A stretch of 64,000 nt of DNA from CAWCKS01 sp963763485. Its GTDB lineage: Bacteria; Pseudomonadota; Alphaproteobacteria; Rhizobiales; Xanthobacteraceae. Made by a program: the position numbers and the translations under genes. The DNA is taken from positions 806,001 through 870,000 of the forward strand of contig CAVXOW010000006.1 in assembly GCA_963763485.1 (NCBI GenBank). The letters run 5' to 3'. Shown here in pieces: positions 8,560 to 17,747 of the stretch (its first letter is position 1; every line of letters starts with the position of its first letter). The notes beneath the pieces were generated by a model, which saw only the letters and a program-made list of their open reading frames with translations, made no database searches and had not been told where the DNA came from.

Positions 8560-9798
8560 TCAATGCCCCCCGAACACCAGCGCCTGCAGTGGCAGAATGA
8601 TCGCGTGCAGCCGAATGACCAATGCATGCACGAGGGCCACGGCGTCGACGATATGCAGATAGACTTTTTCCAGCGAACCGATGTCATTTGATGCCAACTC
8701 TTCGTGATGGTTTGAATAGAGGTTCGCGATACAGCTGCTCCCCGGCGGGAGGTCGTCCAGCACTCCCTCGTAGAGAGGCTCCAGCCACACGGTGAGGGTG
8801 CCTGGCTTGCTGATCTTTTGCAGATCAGTGAGCTGGTCAGTGGCCGTGACCTGTCCGGCGGCGATGACACTCTGCACCTTGGTCACCACGAGCGGGATGA
8901 TGGCCATCGGCTTGCCGACACATGTTGCCTCGGCGGCCATGCCGACCTTGATCACCTGAGTCTCGATCTGGTCGTATCCTGCGAAAAGCCGATCCTCGCC
9001 CGCGTTGTCCGGGATGAGAACGCCCGCAGCCCTCGTAAACGGTGCCGGCTGCAAGATGTCGCCGACCCGCAGGACGAACTGGTCGACCCGACCGTTGACA
9101 CCGGCACGGATGACCATTTTGTCCAGTTCGACCTGAGCTGCCGCAAGTTGTGCCATCGCGCTGGCCTTCTGCGCGGGCAGGACCGTCGAGATACGGGTTT
9201 CTGCCGACTGCTTGGCGGCCGCCGCCGCATCAACCGCTCCCTGTCGTTGCGCGGCAAGCGTCTGAAGCCTTTCGATCTCTCGCGCGGCAACAACGTCGGC
9301 GTTGCGCCGCTGCAATTCCGACTTGGTCCGCAATTCGTCAAGCGCCTGTTCCAACGCTCCCTTGACCTCCTGAAGCTTGCCTTCACTGGCCAAAATATCG
9401 GCTTCAGCCGTCGCCGCCGAGGCGTCCACTTCGACCACACGGGCGCGTGCAGTCTCGAGCGCTGCTTCCTGCCGCGTGCTGTCCAACTTGAAGAGCGGGT
9501 CGCCCTTTTTGACCTTCTGGTTATAGCCGACATAAACCTCAGCTACGCGACCACCGATCTCCGGATATACCGAAACGGTCCGGAACAGCGAGGTGACGTT
9601 GCTCGACGACGGATGATTGTACAACACCACCGTGATCAGAAGCACGGTCAGTATCAAGCAAAGCGTGATGCCCCAGCGAAGCTCGTACCAGACCGAGAAC
9701 AGCGTAATCTCGTGGCCAATGCGCTTGCCCTGGACGTAGCGCCGGAACAGATAATCCGGAAGGAGCGTGAGCGTCGCGCACATGGTGAGTTCAAGCAT
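8560..9798 (-). CDS. HlyD/EmrA-type periplasmic adaptor (membrane fusion) protein
   Basis: 412 residues. An N-terminal cytoplasmic segment and one TM helix (ITLCLILTVLLITVVLYN, about 50-68) precede a biotinyl-lipoyl half motif (VSVYPEIGGRVAEVYVGYNQKV), a long alpha-hairpin coiled coil (115-225, repeated Ala/Glu/Leu heptads), the second lipoyl half (VIRAGVNGRVDQF) and a beta-barrel part. The C-terminus ends in an unusual hydrophobic stretch (VDAVALVHALVIRLHAIILPL) that may be a second membrane segment. The start at 9798 has GGAAGGGG upstream and overlaps the stop of the preceding membrane-protein gene by 8 bases, so the two are coupled. No ABC, MFS or TolC partner lies beside it, so the cargo is unknown. 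Confidence 0.8.
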   Translation of the reverse strand: MLELTMCATLTLLPDYLFRRYVQGKRIGHEITLFSVWYELRWGITLCLILTVLLITVVLYNHPSSSNVTSLFRTVSVYPEIGGRVAEVYVGYNQKVKKGDPLFKLDSTRQEAALETARARVVEVDASAATAEADILASEGKLQEVKGALEQALDELRTKSELQRRNADVVAAREIERLQTLAAQRQGAVDAAAAAKQSAETRISTVLPAQKASAMAQLAAAQVELDKMVIRAGVNGRVDQFVLRVGDILQPAPFTRAAGVLIPDNAGEDRLFAGYDQIETQVIKVGMAAEATCVGKPMAIIPLVVTKVQSVIAAGQVTATDQLTDLQKISKPGTLTVWLEPLYEGVLDDLPPGSSCIANLYSNHHEELASNDIGSLEKVYLHIVDAVALVHALVIRLHAIILPLQALVFGGH

Positions 9799-10291
9799 GA
9801 ACCGACCCCTTCCGATCCTTACGGGGACGATCAGTGCTCGTGGGCTTCGCCGCTCCGGAGCCAGGTTCGCTGGCAGGGCTCCCGGCTTCGGCCATCACCG
9901 TCTTCGGCGCATCGGCGCCCTGTTGACCAGCGGAGCTGCCAGCATCGTCCTGTTCGGCAATCGTTTCCACCGCAGTGGCCAAACGCCTGAACGGGGCGAA
10001 GAAGTCGGGAATATCGATCCAAGCCAGCAGCAGAGCCGCAATCCAGAAAGCATGCTCGTGCGTGAAGAGGCCGATCAGGCAGAGCAAGGCGACAATGTCC
10101 ATCTGGATTTTCTTCGACCGGTGCGCCATCCTTTCCGGCAGCGAATGGATCGTCCAGAAGAAGATACCGAGACCAACGACGCTCGCAACGACAAACACCA
10201 GCGTGATGTTGTAGAGCACATCGGTATCGCCCGGTGCAGTGATGAAAAACGGCAGGTGCGCCGTCGCTATCGGGTTGGCTTGACTTGTCAC
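9791..10291 (-). CDS. Small inner-membrane protein paired with the HlyD-type adaptor
   Basis: 166 residues starting at GTG (10291), with GGGAG seven bases upstream. Two or three TM helices are visible: ITLVFVVASVVGLGIFFWTI, MDIVALLCLIGLFTHEHAFW and WIAALLLAWIDI. The C-terminal 60 residues are a Ser/Ala/Gly/Pro-rich disordered tail ending in basic residues. The 8-base overlap with the adaptor gene suggests the two proteins form one unit. This matches the small partner often found next to one-TM HlyD proteins in Rhizobiales. Function not known. Confidence 0.6.
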   Translation of the reverse strand: MTSQANPIATAHLPFFITAPGDTDVLYNITLVFVVASVVGLGIFFWTIHSLPERMAHRSKKIQMDIVALLCLIGLFTHEHAFWIAALLLAWIDIPDFFAPFRRLATAVETIAEQDDAGSSAGQQGADAPKTVMAEAGSPASEPGSGAAKPTSTDRPRKDRKGSVHA

Positions 10292-10694
10292 TGGCGCTCT
10301 CCCGGATCTTCGTGACTAGTCGCGCGCGTTACCTTGCCATTCACGCGAGCAGAAGACAGCTCGCCCGCCGATCAGCGCAATTCTGATCGGCGGTTGCGCG
10401 GCAAACTGCAGCCCAACTCTTCTCGCCGCTATCGCTCCCGTTTCGTCCATTCGGCCCACGTCATCACCTGCACTCCGACTTGATCGCAATCCACGTGCGA
10501 CGCTAACTTGATCGTCGAGGGCCGATCCACGCATCGGGTTATCCCCTGAAACACTCTGCGGAAAACCCGACAATGTTGCATCGAGTGAGCATCGATGCGC
10601 CGTTGCTAACCGTTGTGCTCTGATCTCAAATCAAGACGCGTCTCTTAGGTTGCCACAGCGGCGCTGCTCAAGCCGTCCACGCGGCGAGCGGCAA
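10292..10694. other. Intergenic region with no recognised feature
   Basis: About 400 bases between the membrane-protein gene and the end of fabI, both on the minus strand. An open frame of 85 codons exists on the minus strand but has no ribosome site or recognisable sequence, so I do not call it. It should hold the promoter of the two genes at 8560-10291. Confidence 0.4.
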
Positions 10695-11477
10695 CTAATC
10701 CATGATGTGATATCCGCCGTCTACGTAGAGGGTCTCACCGGTGATCAGCCGCGCCGCGTCGTGGGCTAGAAACGCTGTCGCAACGCCAACATCATCGATG
10801 CTGACAAGACTGCGCGCCGGAGCCTTTTCCTTCGCCTTGTCGAGCAGCGCGTCGAATTCAGGAATGCCCGAAGCTGCGCGCGTCGCAAGCGGGCCGGGCG
10901 AAATGGCGTGGACGCGAATTCCCTTCGGTCCAAGCTCCGCCGCCATGTAGCGTACCGCGCACTCGAGCGCAGCCTTTGCGACGCCCATGATGTTATAATT
11001 TGCCACGACCATCTGGCTTCCGTAGTAGGTCATGGTGAAGATCGTACCTCCGTCCTTCATGAGCGGCTCGGCGAGATGCGCCATGCGGATAAAGGACCAG
11101 CAGGACACATCCATCGTCGTCAAGAAGCCGCTTCGATTGACGTCGATGACACGACCTCCCAGCGCTTCCATCGGTGAGAAAGCGATCGAATGAACCAGAA
11201 AATCCAGCCGCCCCCACTCTTGTTCGATCCGCTTGAAAACCGCTTCCATTTCGCCGTCGACACCGACGTTCAGCGGCATGAGGATTTTTGCTTCGAGCTC
11301 ATGGGCGAGCGGTTCGACGTACTTCTTGGCCTTGTCGTTGAGATAAGTAACTGCGACTTCGGCGCCAAGCGCGCGGAAGGCCCGGGCGCAACCCCAGGCA
11401 ATCGAGTTTTTATTTGCAATGCCAACAATGAGCCCGCGCTTGCCTTCGAGCAACGGCGCCTTTGCCTTCGGAATCAT
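10695..11477 (-). CDS. fabI: Enoyl-[acyl-carrier-protein] reductase FabI
   Basis: 260 residues, the normal FabI size. It reduces trans-2-enoyl-ACP with NAD(P)H, the last step of each fatty-acid elongation round. Seen: the divergent Rossmann loop GIANKNSIAWG, the Tyr-x6-Lys catalytic pair in VVANYNIMGVAKAALE, TYYGSQ, and the C-terminal LITGETLYVDGGYHIMD typical of this family. The ATG at 11477 overlaps the acetate kinase stop as ATGA and has GGAGG eight bases upstream. It is the third gene of pta-ackA-fabI. A fabI in an acyl-phosphate operon is unlikely to be the only housekeeping copy; it may be a specialised second reductase (inference). Confidence 0.9.
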   Translation of the reverse strand: MIPKAKAPLLEGKRGLIVGIANKNSIAWGCARAFRALGAEVAVTYLNDKAKKYVEPLAHELEAKILMPLNVGVDGEMEAVFKRIEQEWGRLDFLVHSIAFSPMEALGGRVIDVNRSGFLTTMDVSCWSFIRMAHLAEPLMKDGGTIFTMTYYGSQMVVANYNIMGVAKAALECAVRYMAAELGPKGIRVHAISPGPLATRAASGIPEFDALLDKAKEKAPARSLVSIDDVGVATAFLAHDAARLITGETLYVDGGYHIMD

Positions 11478-12700
11478 CGCGATACCCTCCGGTGTTTCAA
11501 GAGTTGTGACGCGCTGGCGGGGAGAAGCGCCAGCGTATGCCGTGCGATCATCAGCTCTTCGTTGGTCGGTATGACATATGCTTTCACTGCGCTGGCCGAC
11601 GTCGCGATTTGTGCAAGCCCCGACGCATTGGCGACAAGGTCGATGTCAAGGCCTAGCCAGCGAAGCCTGCTGCCTATTCGGGTGCGCATCGTAGGCGAAT
11701 TCTCGCCAATACCCGCAGTGAACACGAACCCGTCGACTCCGCCGAGGGCACTGGCCAGCAGGCCGGCGTAGAGCCCAACGCGATAAGCAAAATATTCCAG
11801 TGCGAATGCGGCTTTGTCGCTTCTGCTCGCCTCGAGCTCTCTTACGTCATTGCTGATCCCGGAGAGACCTTTTAATCCCGATTGGCGATAGAGCAGCGTC
11901 TCGACTTCGGAAGTCGACATGCCTTTTTCGGCGATCAGGTAAAGCACAACACCAGGGTCGAGCTGGCCCGAGCGCGTTCCCATCGGCAATCCGTCGAGTG
12001 CGGTGAAGCCAAGAGTGCTTTCGATGCTGCGGCCGTCCTTGAGAGCGCACATCGACGCACCGCTGCCGAGATGCGCAACGATCACACGCCCTTTGGCGAT
12101 TGCCGGCGCGGCCGTGGGAAGTTGATTTGCAATGTACTCATAAGAGAGCCCGTGAAATCCATATCGACGAACACCCTCGTTGTAGAAACGCGCGGGCAAG
12201 GCATAATGGTCCGCAAGTTCGCCGTGGTTGCGATGAAAGGCGGTATCGAAACATGCGACCTGCAGAAGATCGGCGCGATTGGCCTGCAATGATTTGATCG
12301 GCGCCAGGTTATTGGGTTGATGCAGCGGAGCCAGCGGCGCATATCGCTCGAGTTGAGCGACAACTGCATCGTTCAACAGCACGGGCCTGTCAAAATCCGG
12401 TCCGCCGTGGACCACACGATGACCGACGGCCACGAGATTGAACCGCTGCGATTTTTGGAGCCACTCCCCCGCAATGTTGGTCGCGGCTGGAAGGTCGGGA
12501 ATTTCGGCATTGCTGTACTCTTGGTCGATCAGGCTCGCTTCGCCCGGCCGCCCGGCACGCAAACGCGGCCGAACACCAATGCCGTCAATCTGACCCTTGA
12601 TGATGCAGGCCAAATCAAGGGACGCGCCGAGCTCGAATACCTGAAATTTGAGACTCGACGAACCCGCGTTGACGACGAGTATCGCATCCATGGTGTTCAC
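11474..12700 (-). CDS. ackA: Acetate kinase (acetate/propionate kinase family)
   Basis: 408 residues. Makes acetyl phosphate and ADP from acetate and ATP, or the reverse to gain ATP. Seen: VVNAGSSSLKFQVFE at the N-terminus, GHRVVHGGPDF, GFHGLSYEYI, AHLGSGASMCA and FTAGIGENS, the standard ASKHA-fold signatures. A GTG at 12700 overlaps the stop of the phosphotransacetylase gene as GTGA; an ATG nine bases in (12691) is the alternative start. The stop overlaps the fabI start. The three genes are therefore one tightly coupled unit. The order fits conversion of acyl-CoA to acyl phosphate to free acid with ATP gain, perhaps under low oxygen. Confidence 0.93.
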   Translation of the reverse strand: MNTMDAILVVNAGSSSLKFQVFELGASLDLACIIKGQIDGIGVRPRLRAGRPGEASLIDQEYSNAEIPDLPAATNIAGEWLQKSQRFNLVAVGHRVVHGGPDFDRPVLLNDAVVAQLERYAPLAPLHQPNNLAPIKSLQANRADLLQVACFDTAFHRNHGELADHYALPARFYNEGVRRYGFHGLSYEYIANQLPTAAPAIAKGRVIVAHLGSGASMCALKDGRSIESTLGFTALDGLPMGTRSGQLDPGVVLYLIAEKGMSTSEVETLLYRQSGLKGLSGISNDVRELEASRSDKAAFALEYFAYRVGLYAGLLASALGGVDGFVFTAGIGENSPTMRTRIGSRLRWLGLDIDLVANASGLAQIATSASAVKAYVIPTNEELMIARHTLALLPASASQLLKHRRVSR

Positions 12701-13653
12701 GCTGCCGGCACTGCGGTCGTGCGACGTCTTGCGTCGGCATAAAGCGCGGCAACCGCACAGGAGGCCAGTCTTGATCGCACGGAGTCCGCTCGCGAGGTCA
12801 GGATAACCGGTACGCGCGCGCCGAGCACGATCCCGGCGGCATCCGCCTTCGCCAAGAAGGTCAAATTCTTCGCCAGCATGTTGCCGGCTTCCAGATCGGG
12901 GACCACCAGAATTTGTGCGCGGCCCGCGACCACCGACTTGATGCCTTTGATTTTGGCGGCATTCGGATCGATGGCATTGTCAAACGCGAGAGGACCGTCA
13001 AGGTCGCCTCCAGAGATCTGATCTCGATCGGCCATTTTGCACAACGCCGCCGCATCGATTGTCGATGGAATCTTGGACGTCACGGTCTCGACGGCCGACA
13101 AGATCGCAACTCTCGGCCGGCCGAGGCCCACCTGGGTGAAGAGATCGATCGCGTTCTGGACGATGTCCCGCTTGGCATCGAGATCGGGGAAAATGTTGAT
13201 TGCAGCGTCGGTGATAAACAGCGTTTCGGAATAGGTCGGTACGTCCATCACGAAAACATGGCTGATGCGTCTGTCAGTGCGCAGGCCCTTCGTTCCCGAT
13301 GTCACGTACCGCATCAATTCATCGGTATGCAGGCTGCCCTTCATGAGCAGCTCGCCTTTGGCTTCGCGAACCATTTCGACGGCCCTCGCCGCCGCTGCTT
13401 CACCGGTTGGCTCGTCGATGATCTGCAGACCATCAAGCCGGATGTCATGTCGTTCTGCTGTCTCCTTGATCTTCTTTGCGGGCCCGACAAGGACAGGTTG
13501 GATAATGCCTTCTCCAGCTGCTTCGATAGGACCACGGAGCGAGGTTTCGTCGCACGGATACACCACAAGGGTAGTCGCCGAAGGCACGGTCTTGGCCTTC
13601 GCGACAAGGCGATCATATTTGGACGCAATCGACGCGGTTTGGACGGAATGCAT
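12697..13653 (-). CDS. Phosphate acetyl/butyryltransferase family enzyme
   Basis: 318 residues, the short PTA_PTB form without extra N-terminal domains. Swaps CoA and phosphate on a short acyl group. Seen: LVGPAKKIKETAE near residue 75, LLMKGSLHTDELMR, SHVFVMDVPTYSETLFITDAAINIFPDL and PDLEAGNMLAKNLTFLAKADAAGIVLGARVP, the core of the family. I cannot separate acetyl- from butyryl-specific enzymes by eye. Its stop overlaps the start of the acetate kinase gene. It lies 90 bases downstream of the DUF3141 hydrolase on the same strand, so all four genes probably share a transcript. Confidence 0.88.
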   Translation of the reverse strand: MHSVQTASIASKYDRLVAKAKTVPSATTLVVYPCDETSLRGPIEAAGEGIIQPVLVGPAKKIKETAERHDIRLDGLQIIDEPTGEAAAARAVEMVREAKGELLMKGSLHTDELMRYVTSGTKGLRTDRRISHVFVMDVPTYSETLFITDAAINIFPDLDAKRDIVQNAIDLFTQVGLGRPRVAILSAVETVTSKIPSTIDAAALCKMADRDQISGGDLDGPLAFDNAIDPNAAKIKGIKSVVAGRAQILVVPDLEAGNMLAKNLTFLAKADAAGIVLGARVPVILTSRADSVRSRLASCAVAALYADARRRTTAVPAA

Positions 13654-13743
13654 CGCGGGGGCAGTTCGGCGGAGCGCGATCTGGAGTCGCCATGTTCATT
13701 CGCTCTGTTTTCCACGCGCAATCTGCGCTGGAGTGGTCAGGTC

Positions 13744-16320
13744 TCAATCTTTCGCGGGCGCAACGCGATCACGCGCGCTCGGCAGGCTGTTGAACACATC
13801 ATGCCGTTGCCCTTGCTCTCGCTCTCGCGGTCGCTCCGCGTTTGCCGGGACTTTCGCTTTCAATTCTCTTCCATCCGTTGCAGCTTCGAGGGCCGGCACC
13901 AACGTTGGCGCCTGGTCGCCAACAAACAGCAGCGCCATCTGCTGTAACCGCGACTCCCCCTCCGTCGGCAAAGCGCCGCGCGATCGCAGTATCTGATCGA
14001 TGAGTTCAAATGCCTTGCTGCGGGGTTCAGCCTCCGGCGGCAACAATGCCGGGATTGCCGCAATTGCCGCTGCTCGATCGAGCAGCAGCATGAAGTATTG
14101 CTCCCGCACCATATCTTTGAAGTCGGCAAGCGGCAGCGCCGGCAGATCCCGTTGCCCGCGGCAAATCTTGCGTACCGCTTCGAAGCCTCGCTCATCGATC
14201 AATTCTCTTGTCATTCCCACATAGAGGACGGCACGTATCGTCGCCTCCCGCAGGCCTCCTTGAGTGATCTTCGCCTTGATCTCGGAGATTCGCCGCTGAA
14301 CAAGTTGCAGATGCAGAGGATCGCGCGACGCACGACGGAGCGGCTTCTTCTGCGACGGATCGATACCGACCGCAGCCTGCAGCAACGGAGAACCATAGAT
14401 CGAGAGAAAGGTCTGTTCCGAAATTCTTTCAACGGTGTCGCGCCAGGCGTCGAGCAGCCGGACAACCTGTTGGGAAACACCTTCCTGCATTTTCAGCAAC
14501 GCATTGCTTGAATCGGCGGCTTGACGGTTTTCCCGAACCGTGTCGGCAGCGCCATTCAACCAACCCATGAAGGGGTTCGCGTCGGAGAAGAGTTCATATT
14601 GCAAACGAAGAGGATGCATTTGGCGCATGAATTCGGCCGTCGCCGGAGCGACGGCTGTGCGGACCGCAGGCTGGACGAAGGTGCGATAGAGCCCAAGGTT
14701 GATTTCTGACACACGCGCAGCGGTCGCAAAGCGGCGCTCATCGTCGAGGTCATTGCCACCCAGCGCCCGGATATCGTCAATCGTTCGCGCTTCGCAGCGC
14801 ATGATCCATTCGCCGCCGGCGAGATCGGGATCCGTGGTCTCCGCGGACTTACGCTCGAACGTCGCTTCGTACAGTCCCGGCGGAAGCACATCGATCAGGT
14901 CGATATTGCTGGAGAATTCGCTGTGTTCCTTGCGCGCCACGCCTCCCGACACGAAAATTCCCAGGTGGCCGATAGTTTCATGGATCGAGTAAACGATCGT
15001 CTGGCCGAAGGACCGGATCTCATCGACATCTTCGTAGAGCTCGGGAATCCAGCCGAGCGCTTGTTGCGGAGGAGTGACGTTATCTCCCTTGGAGCAGAAC
15101 ACGACGATCGGAGATCGAACATTCCGCAAGTCGATGGTGCGCTTGTCCGAGGTCTGTATCCGGCCCGCCGCAAGATTGTTGCCGATGAACAGTTCGTCGA
15201 CGATGAACTGGATTTCCTCGGCATTGAGGTTGACGTGGCCGCCCCACCACCGCTCGAATTCGAGGTACCGTGCCGGCTCGGTGTCGATCTTGGAATAGAC
15301 GTTATACTGCTTGGTCCAAAGCGTGTTCGAGGGGTTTTGATTTTCGAAATTCTGCACCAGCCAGGCGCCGTCGAATTTTCCATGTCCCAGATCACTCGTC
15401 AGCGCCGTTAGCCAGCTGCCGCCAAGCAGGCCGCCGCTGTAGCGCATCGGATATTTTCCCCGCACACCGCCCCAGTAGGACAGCGGCGAGCCGGCGATGA
15501 TCAACGGCCCAAACAACTCGGGCCGGATCGCGGCGAGCATCATGACAGCCCATCCGGCCTGGCAGTTGCCGATCACGCACGGGCGACCCTCCGCTTGCGG
15601 ATGGCGCTCGATTACCCGCTCCAGAAAGATGGCCTCAGCCCGCGCGATGTGCTCGATCGTCTGCCCGGGGATCGGATCCGGCAGAAAGCCGATGAAATAG
15701 CAGGGGTGGCCCGCCTGAAGCGCGACGCCGATTTCGCTGTCGGATTTGAACCCGCCGATACCCGGCCCGTGGCCAGCGCGCGGATCGACGACGACGAACG
15801 GTCGCAGCCTCTCGTCAATCTCCACGCCGGCGGGAGGAATGATCTTGACCAGCACGTAGTTGACCGGATGCTCGAGCGAGCGACCGTCGACAACAAGCTC
15901 GGCCTGGTAATTCAACACGTGCGGCGCCGTTTCTGCCATGTGAGCGCGATAAGCGTTGCCGCGCTGGCGCATGACATTCAGGAACAGGACGCCGCGTTGC
16001 ATCGCGTCCACGATGTAGCTCATGAGCGAGCCGGACATATCGAAAGCAATCGTATCTTTGTTGCTGGTCGGCTTCGCTTCTTGCTGGGCCATTTGTCCGT
16101 CCTTGGTCTGGCTGATCGCCGGCTCGCACCCGAGCGTTTCTCTTGAAAGTGCCTGTCCAATCACGGAATGGGCGTTCGCACGAGCTCTGGCGGCTTCAGC
16201 GTCCCGGCGTCTGTAGAAGTCCGGAATTTGAGCGAGGGCCTGGCTTTCGGCCTGCGCTTGCATGCTCACGGGCAGCACGAGGAGCGCAAGTATGTGTGAT
16301 CCGGTCGCAAGCTTCGGCAT
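13744..16320 (-). CDS. DUF3141 protein, PHA-synthase-like alpha/beta hydrolase
   Basis: About 858 residues. The centre is an alpha/beta-hydrolase fold with a lipase-like box in which the nucleophile is Cys: GNCQAGWA, as in polyhydroxyalkanoate synthases. Other likely catalytic residues are the Asp in VFCSKGDNVTPP and the His in ETIGHLGIFVSGG. The C-terminal 350 residues are mainly helical and specific to DUF3141. The ATG at 16320 is chosen because GGGAGGT lies 7-9 bases upstream and the start region (LATGSHILALLVLPVSMQAQA) is signal-like; a later start at MAQQEAKPTSNKD is possible. It heads a run with pta-ackA-fabI. The protein could bind or polymerise acyl groups made by its neighbours, but this is inference: the family has no settled biochemical role that I know of. 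Confidence 0.85.
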   Translation of the reverse strand: MPKLATGSHILALLVLPVSMQAQAESQALAQIPDFYRRRDAEAARARANAHSVIGQALSRETLGCEPAISQTKDGQMAQQEAKPTSNKDTIAFDMSGSLMSYIVDAMQRGVLFLNVMRQRGNAYRAHMAETAPHVLNYQAELVVDGRSLEHPVNYVLVKIIPPAGVEIDERLRPFVVVDPRAGHGPGIGGFKSDSEIGVALQAGHPCYFIGFLPDPIPGQTIEHIARAEAIFLERVIERHPQAEGRPCVIGNCQAGWAVMMLAAIRPELFGPLIIAGSPLSYWGGVRGKYPMRYSGGLLGGSWLTALTSDLGHGKFDGAWLVQNFENQNPSNTLWTKQYNVYSKIDTEPARYLEFERWWGGHVNLNAEEIQFIVDELFIGNNLAAGRIQTSDKRTIDLRNVRSPIVVFCSKGDNVTPPQQALGWIPELYEDVDEIRSFGQTIVYSIHETIGHLGIFVSGGVARKEHSEFSSNIDLIDVLPPGLYEATFERKSAETTDPDLAGGEWIMRCEARTIDDIRALGGNDLDDERRFATAARVSEINLGLYRTFVQPAVRTAVAPATAEFMRQMHPLRLQYELFSDANPFMGWLNGAADTVRENRQAADSSNALLKMQEGVSQQVVRLLDAWRDTVERISEQTFLSIYGSPLLQAAVGIDPSQKKPLRRASRDPLHLQLVQRRISEIKAKITQGGLREATIRAVLYVGMTRELIDERGFEAVRKICRGQRDLPALPLADFKDMVREQYFMLLLDRAAAIAAIPALLPPEAEPRSKAFELIDQILRSRGALPTEGESRLQQMALLFVGDQAPTLVPALEAATDGRELKAKVPANAERPREREQGQRHDVFNSLPSARDRVAPAKD

Positions 16321-16790
16321 CTTGCGCACCTCCCGGTTCCCGATCGCGCCAGCCACTGGCAGCTTGAGACGCCTCTGCGACCGGAGGCATCGGCACAACC
16401 CCTCGTTTTCGTAGCGGCCAATGCTGATCGTGCTTCGCACTCCGCTCACAGGAAGCACGCGAGCCCCCGCTCATCGGCCTGGTCCTGCGCCGGCTAGTTT
16501 GCAAAACCACACTCGATCGAAAAGCGCGAGTTGATCGTTGCTACCGGGCCTTACCGAGCTGGACGAAGCTGTCAGCCGCCTTTTCGCTCACGTCCAGAGT
16601 TGTCCGTTGAGAGTACCCGCGATACGCTGTTCTCGGACCACGTTGTGTTCTCTTGAACTACCCGATTTGCCTCCACACCCTTTGAGGGAAAACCCGCATG
16701 GGCCCCAAGGTACGCGCGATGCCATGTTGACGCCTGCGGCATTTGTCGATGCTCGCGAAATCGCGCTTCATTAAACCGGAGAATATCATC
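16321..16790. other. Divergent intergenic region
   Basis: About 470 bases between the DUF3141 gene (leftward) and the Ig-like gene (rightward). It must hold both promoters. I searched by eye for FixK/FNR-type TTGAT-N4-ATCAA boxes, expected if the acetate kinase operon were oxygen-controlled, and found none, only a lone TTGATC half-site at about 16532. Confidence 0.4.
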
Positions 16791-17177
16791 ATGCGTCTCT
16801 TCAAAGCCGTGACATTAGTCGCGTTGGGTACGGCCGTGGGCGTCGCCGCCTTCACGTCGGCGCACGCGCAGGTATCGGAGTGCCGGGTCCTCGGTAATTG
16901 GGCCGGATGGGGTCAGGATGGAATCGGCACTTTTGACGTTGGTTCAGGGCAATCGTGCACAATAGGCGCCACGACATTCGGCCACTTCGAAGGCTCGAAG
17001 GTTGCCCAGCAACCGCAGCACGGAACAGTGAAGCAGCTCAGCATCTCGAGCTGGCAATATACGGCGAAGCCCGGATACACGGGAACGGACAGTTTCGTTC
17101 TGGAAGGCACGGGGCACGACCCCTCGCAGCCTGCAGGTCAGCGCTCCGCTGTCACGATGAACGTCAACGTTCGTTAG
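16791..17177 (+). CDS. Secreted protein with an Ig/cadherin-like fold
   Basis: 128 residues. The signal peptide (FKAVTLVALGTAVGVAAFTSAHA) is cut after AHA. The mature part carries the pattern HGTVKQLSISSWQYTAKPGYTGTDSF, the typical core strand motif of bacterial Big_9/cadherin-like repeats (tYtP-xx-yxGxDsF). Two cysteines flank a Gly/Trp-rich start. ATG at 16791 is chosen over an earlier in-frame start because the signal peptide begins there and GGAG lies just upstream. Single gene, own promoter likely. Role probably structural or in binding outside the cytoplasm; no partner is evident. Confidence 0.7.
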   Translation: MRLFKAVTLVALGTAVGVAAFTSAHAQVSECRVLGNWAGWGQDGIGTFDVGSGQSCTIGATTFGHFEGSKVAQQPQHGTVKQLSISSWQYTAKPGYTGTDSFVLEGTGHDPSQPAGQRSAVTMNVNVR

Positions 17178-17747
17178 CTGTACCGGATGTGTCGCCAGAT
17201 TAGGAAGAGAGGCGCCGGCGGAAGCCCAAGCGCTTCTCGCCTGATCGAGGCAGTGAGCGGGCGCAGGACGAACTGAGATCGAGCCTTGCCATCGAGCCGC
17301 TCGACGCAGCTACACCCTCAACTTATTGCGGGCGCGCGGCCGTTGGCCGTTATTATCGCAACGTTCTATCGAGCGGCTCGCGACCCTGCGGACGCGGATG
17401 ATCCGGCGACGAGCGCATCGCGGCTCTAGGCGCGGCTCAACGGGGAGGAATGCCGGCGACCGTTCTTGCCGAGATCAGTCCGACGCGTCGGTCCGTACAA
17501 GCGGAATCGCCTCGGGCAACTGACAACGACCGCGGGGTCAGGTTCGATCGCCGGCTTGTCTTGATCGACTGGCGTGCAGCCTCGCGCACATCGAAATGTT
17601 CCGGTAAGGAAATGTTCCTGTAAGGCTGACGAGACGCTGCGCGAGCGCGCTGTTTGCACCCGACGCCACCGCGACCGCGCTAGCAAACTCCGGTTGTTTC
17701 GCGCGGTGCATCCGTCGAGGCAACGACGCGGCGCGCGATCTCCGCCG
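17178..17747. other. Intergenic region with a short tandem repeat
   Basis: About 570 bases with no gene I can support; open frames on both strands are Arg-rich shadows without ribosome sites. The only structure noted is the 16-bp tandem repeat at 17594-17625. Confidence 0.4.
17594..17625. repeat. Two tandem copies of a 16-bp unit
   Basis: AAATGTTCCGGTAAGG at 17594 is followed directly by AAATGTTCCTGTAAGG at 17610, one mismatch. It sits alone in a gene-free stretch. It may be a slippage product or a pair of binding sites spaced about one and a half helical turns. Confidence 0.75.

Noticed and set aside
10316..10573. 85-codon minus-strand frame between the membrane-protein gene and fabI
   Set aside because: No ribosome site, no hydrophobic or domain-like pattern, and no sign of selection that I can see.
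16321..16790. FixK/FNR box for the acetate kinase operon
   Set aside because: Only an isolated TTGATC half-site is present; no symmetric TTGAT-N4-ATCAA.
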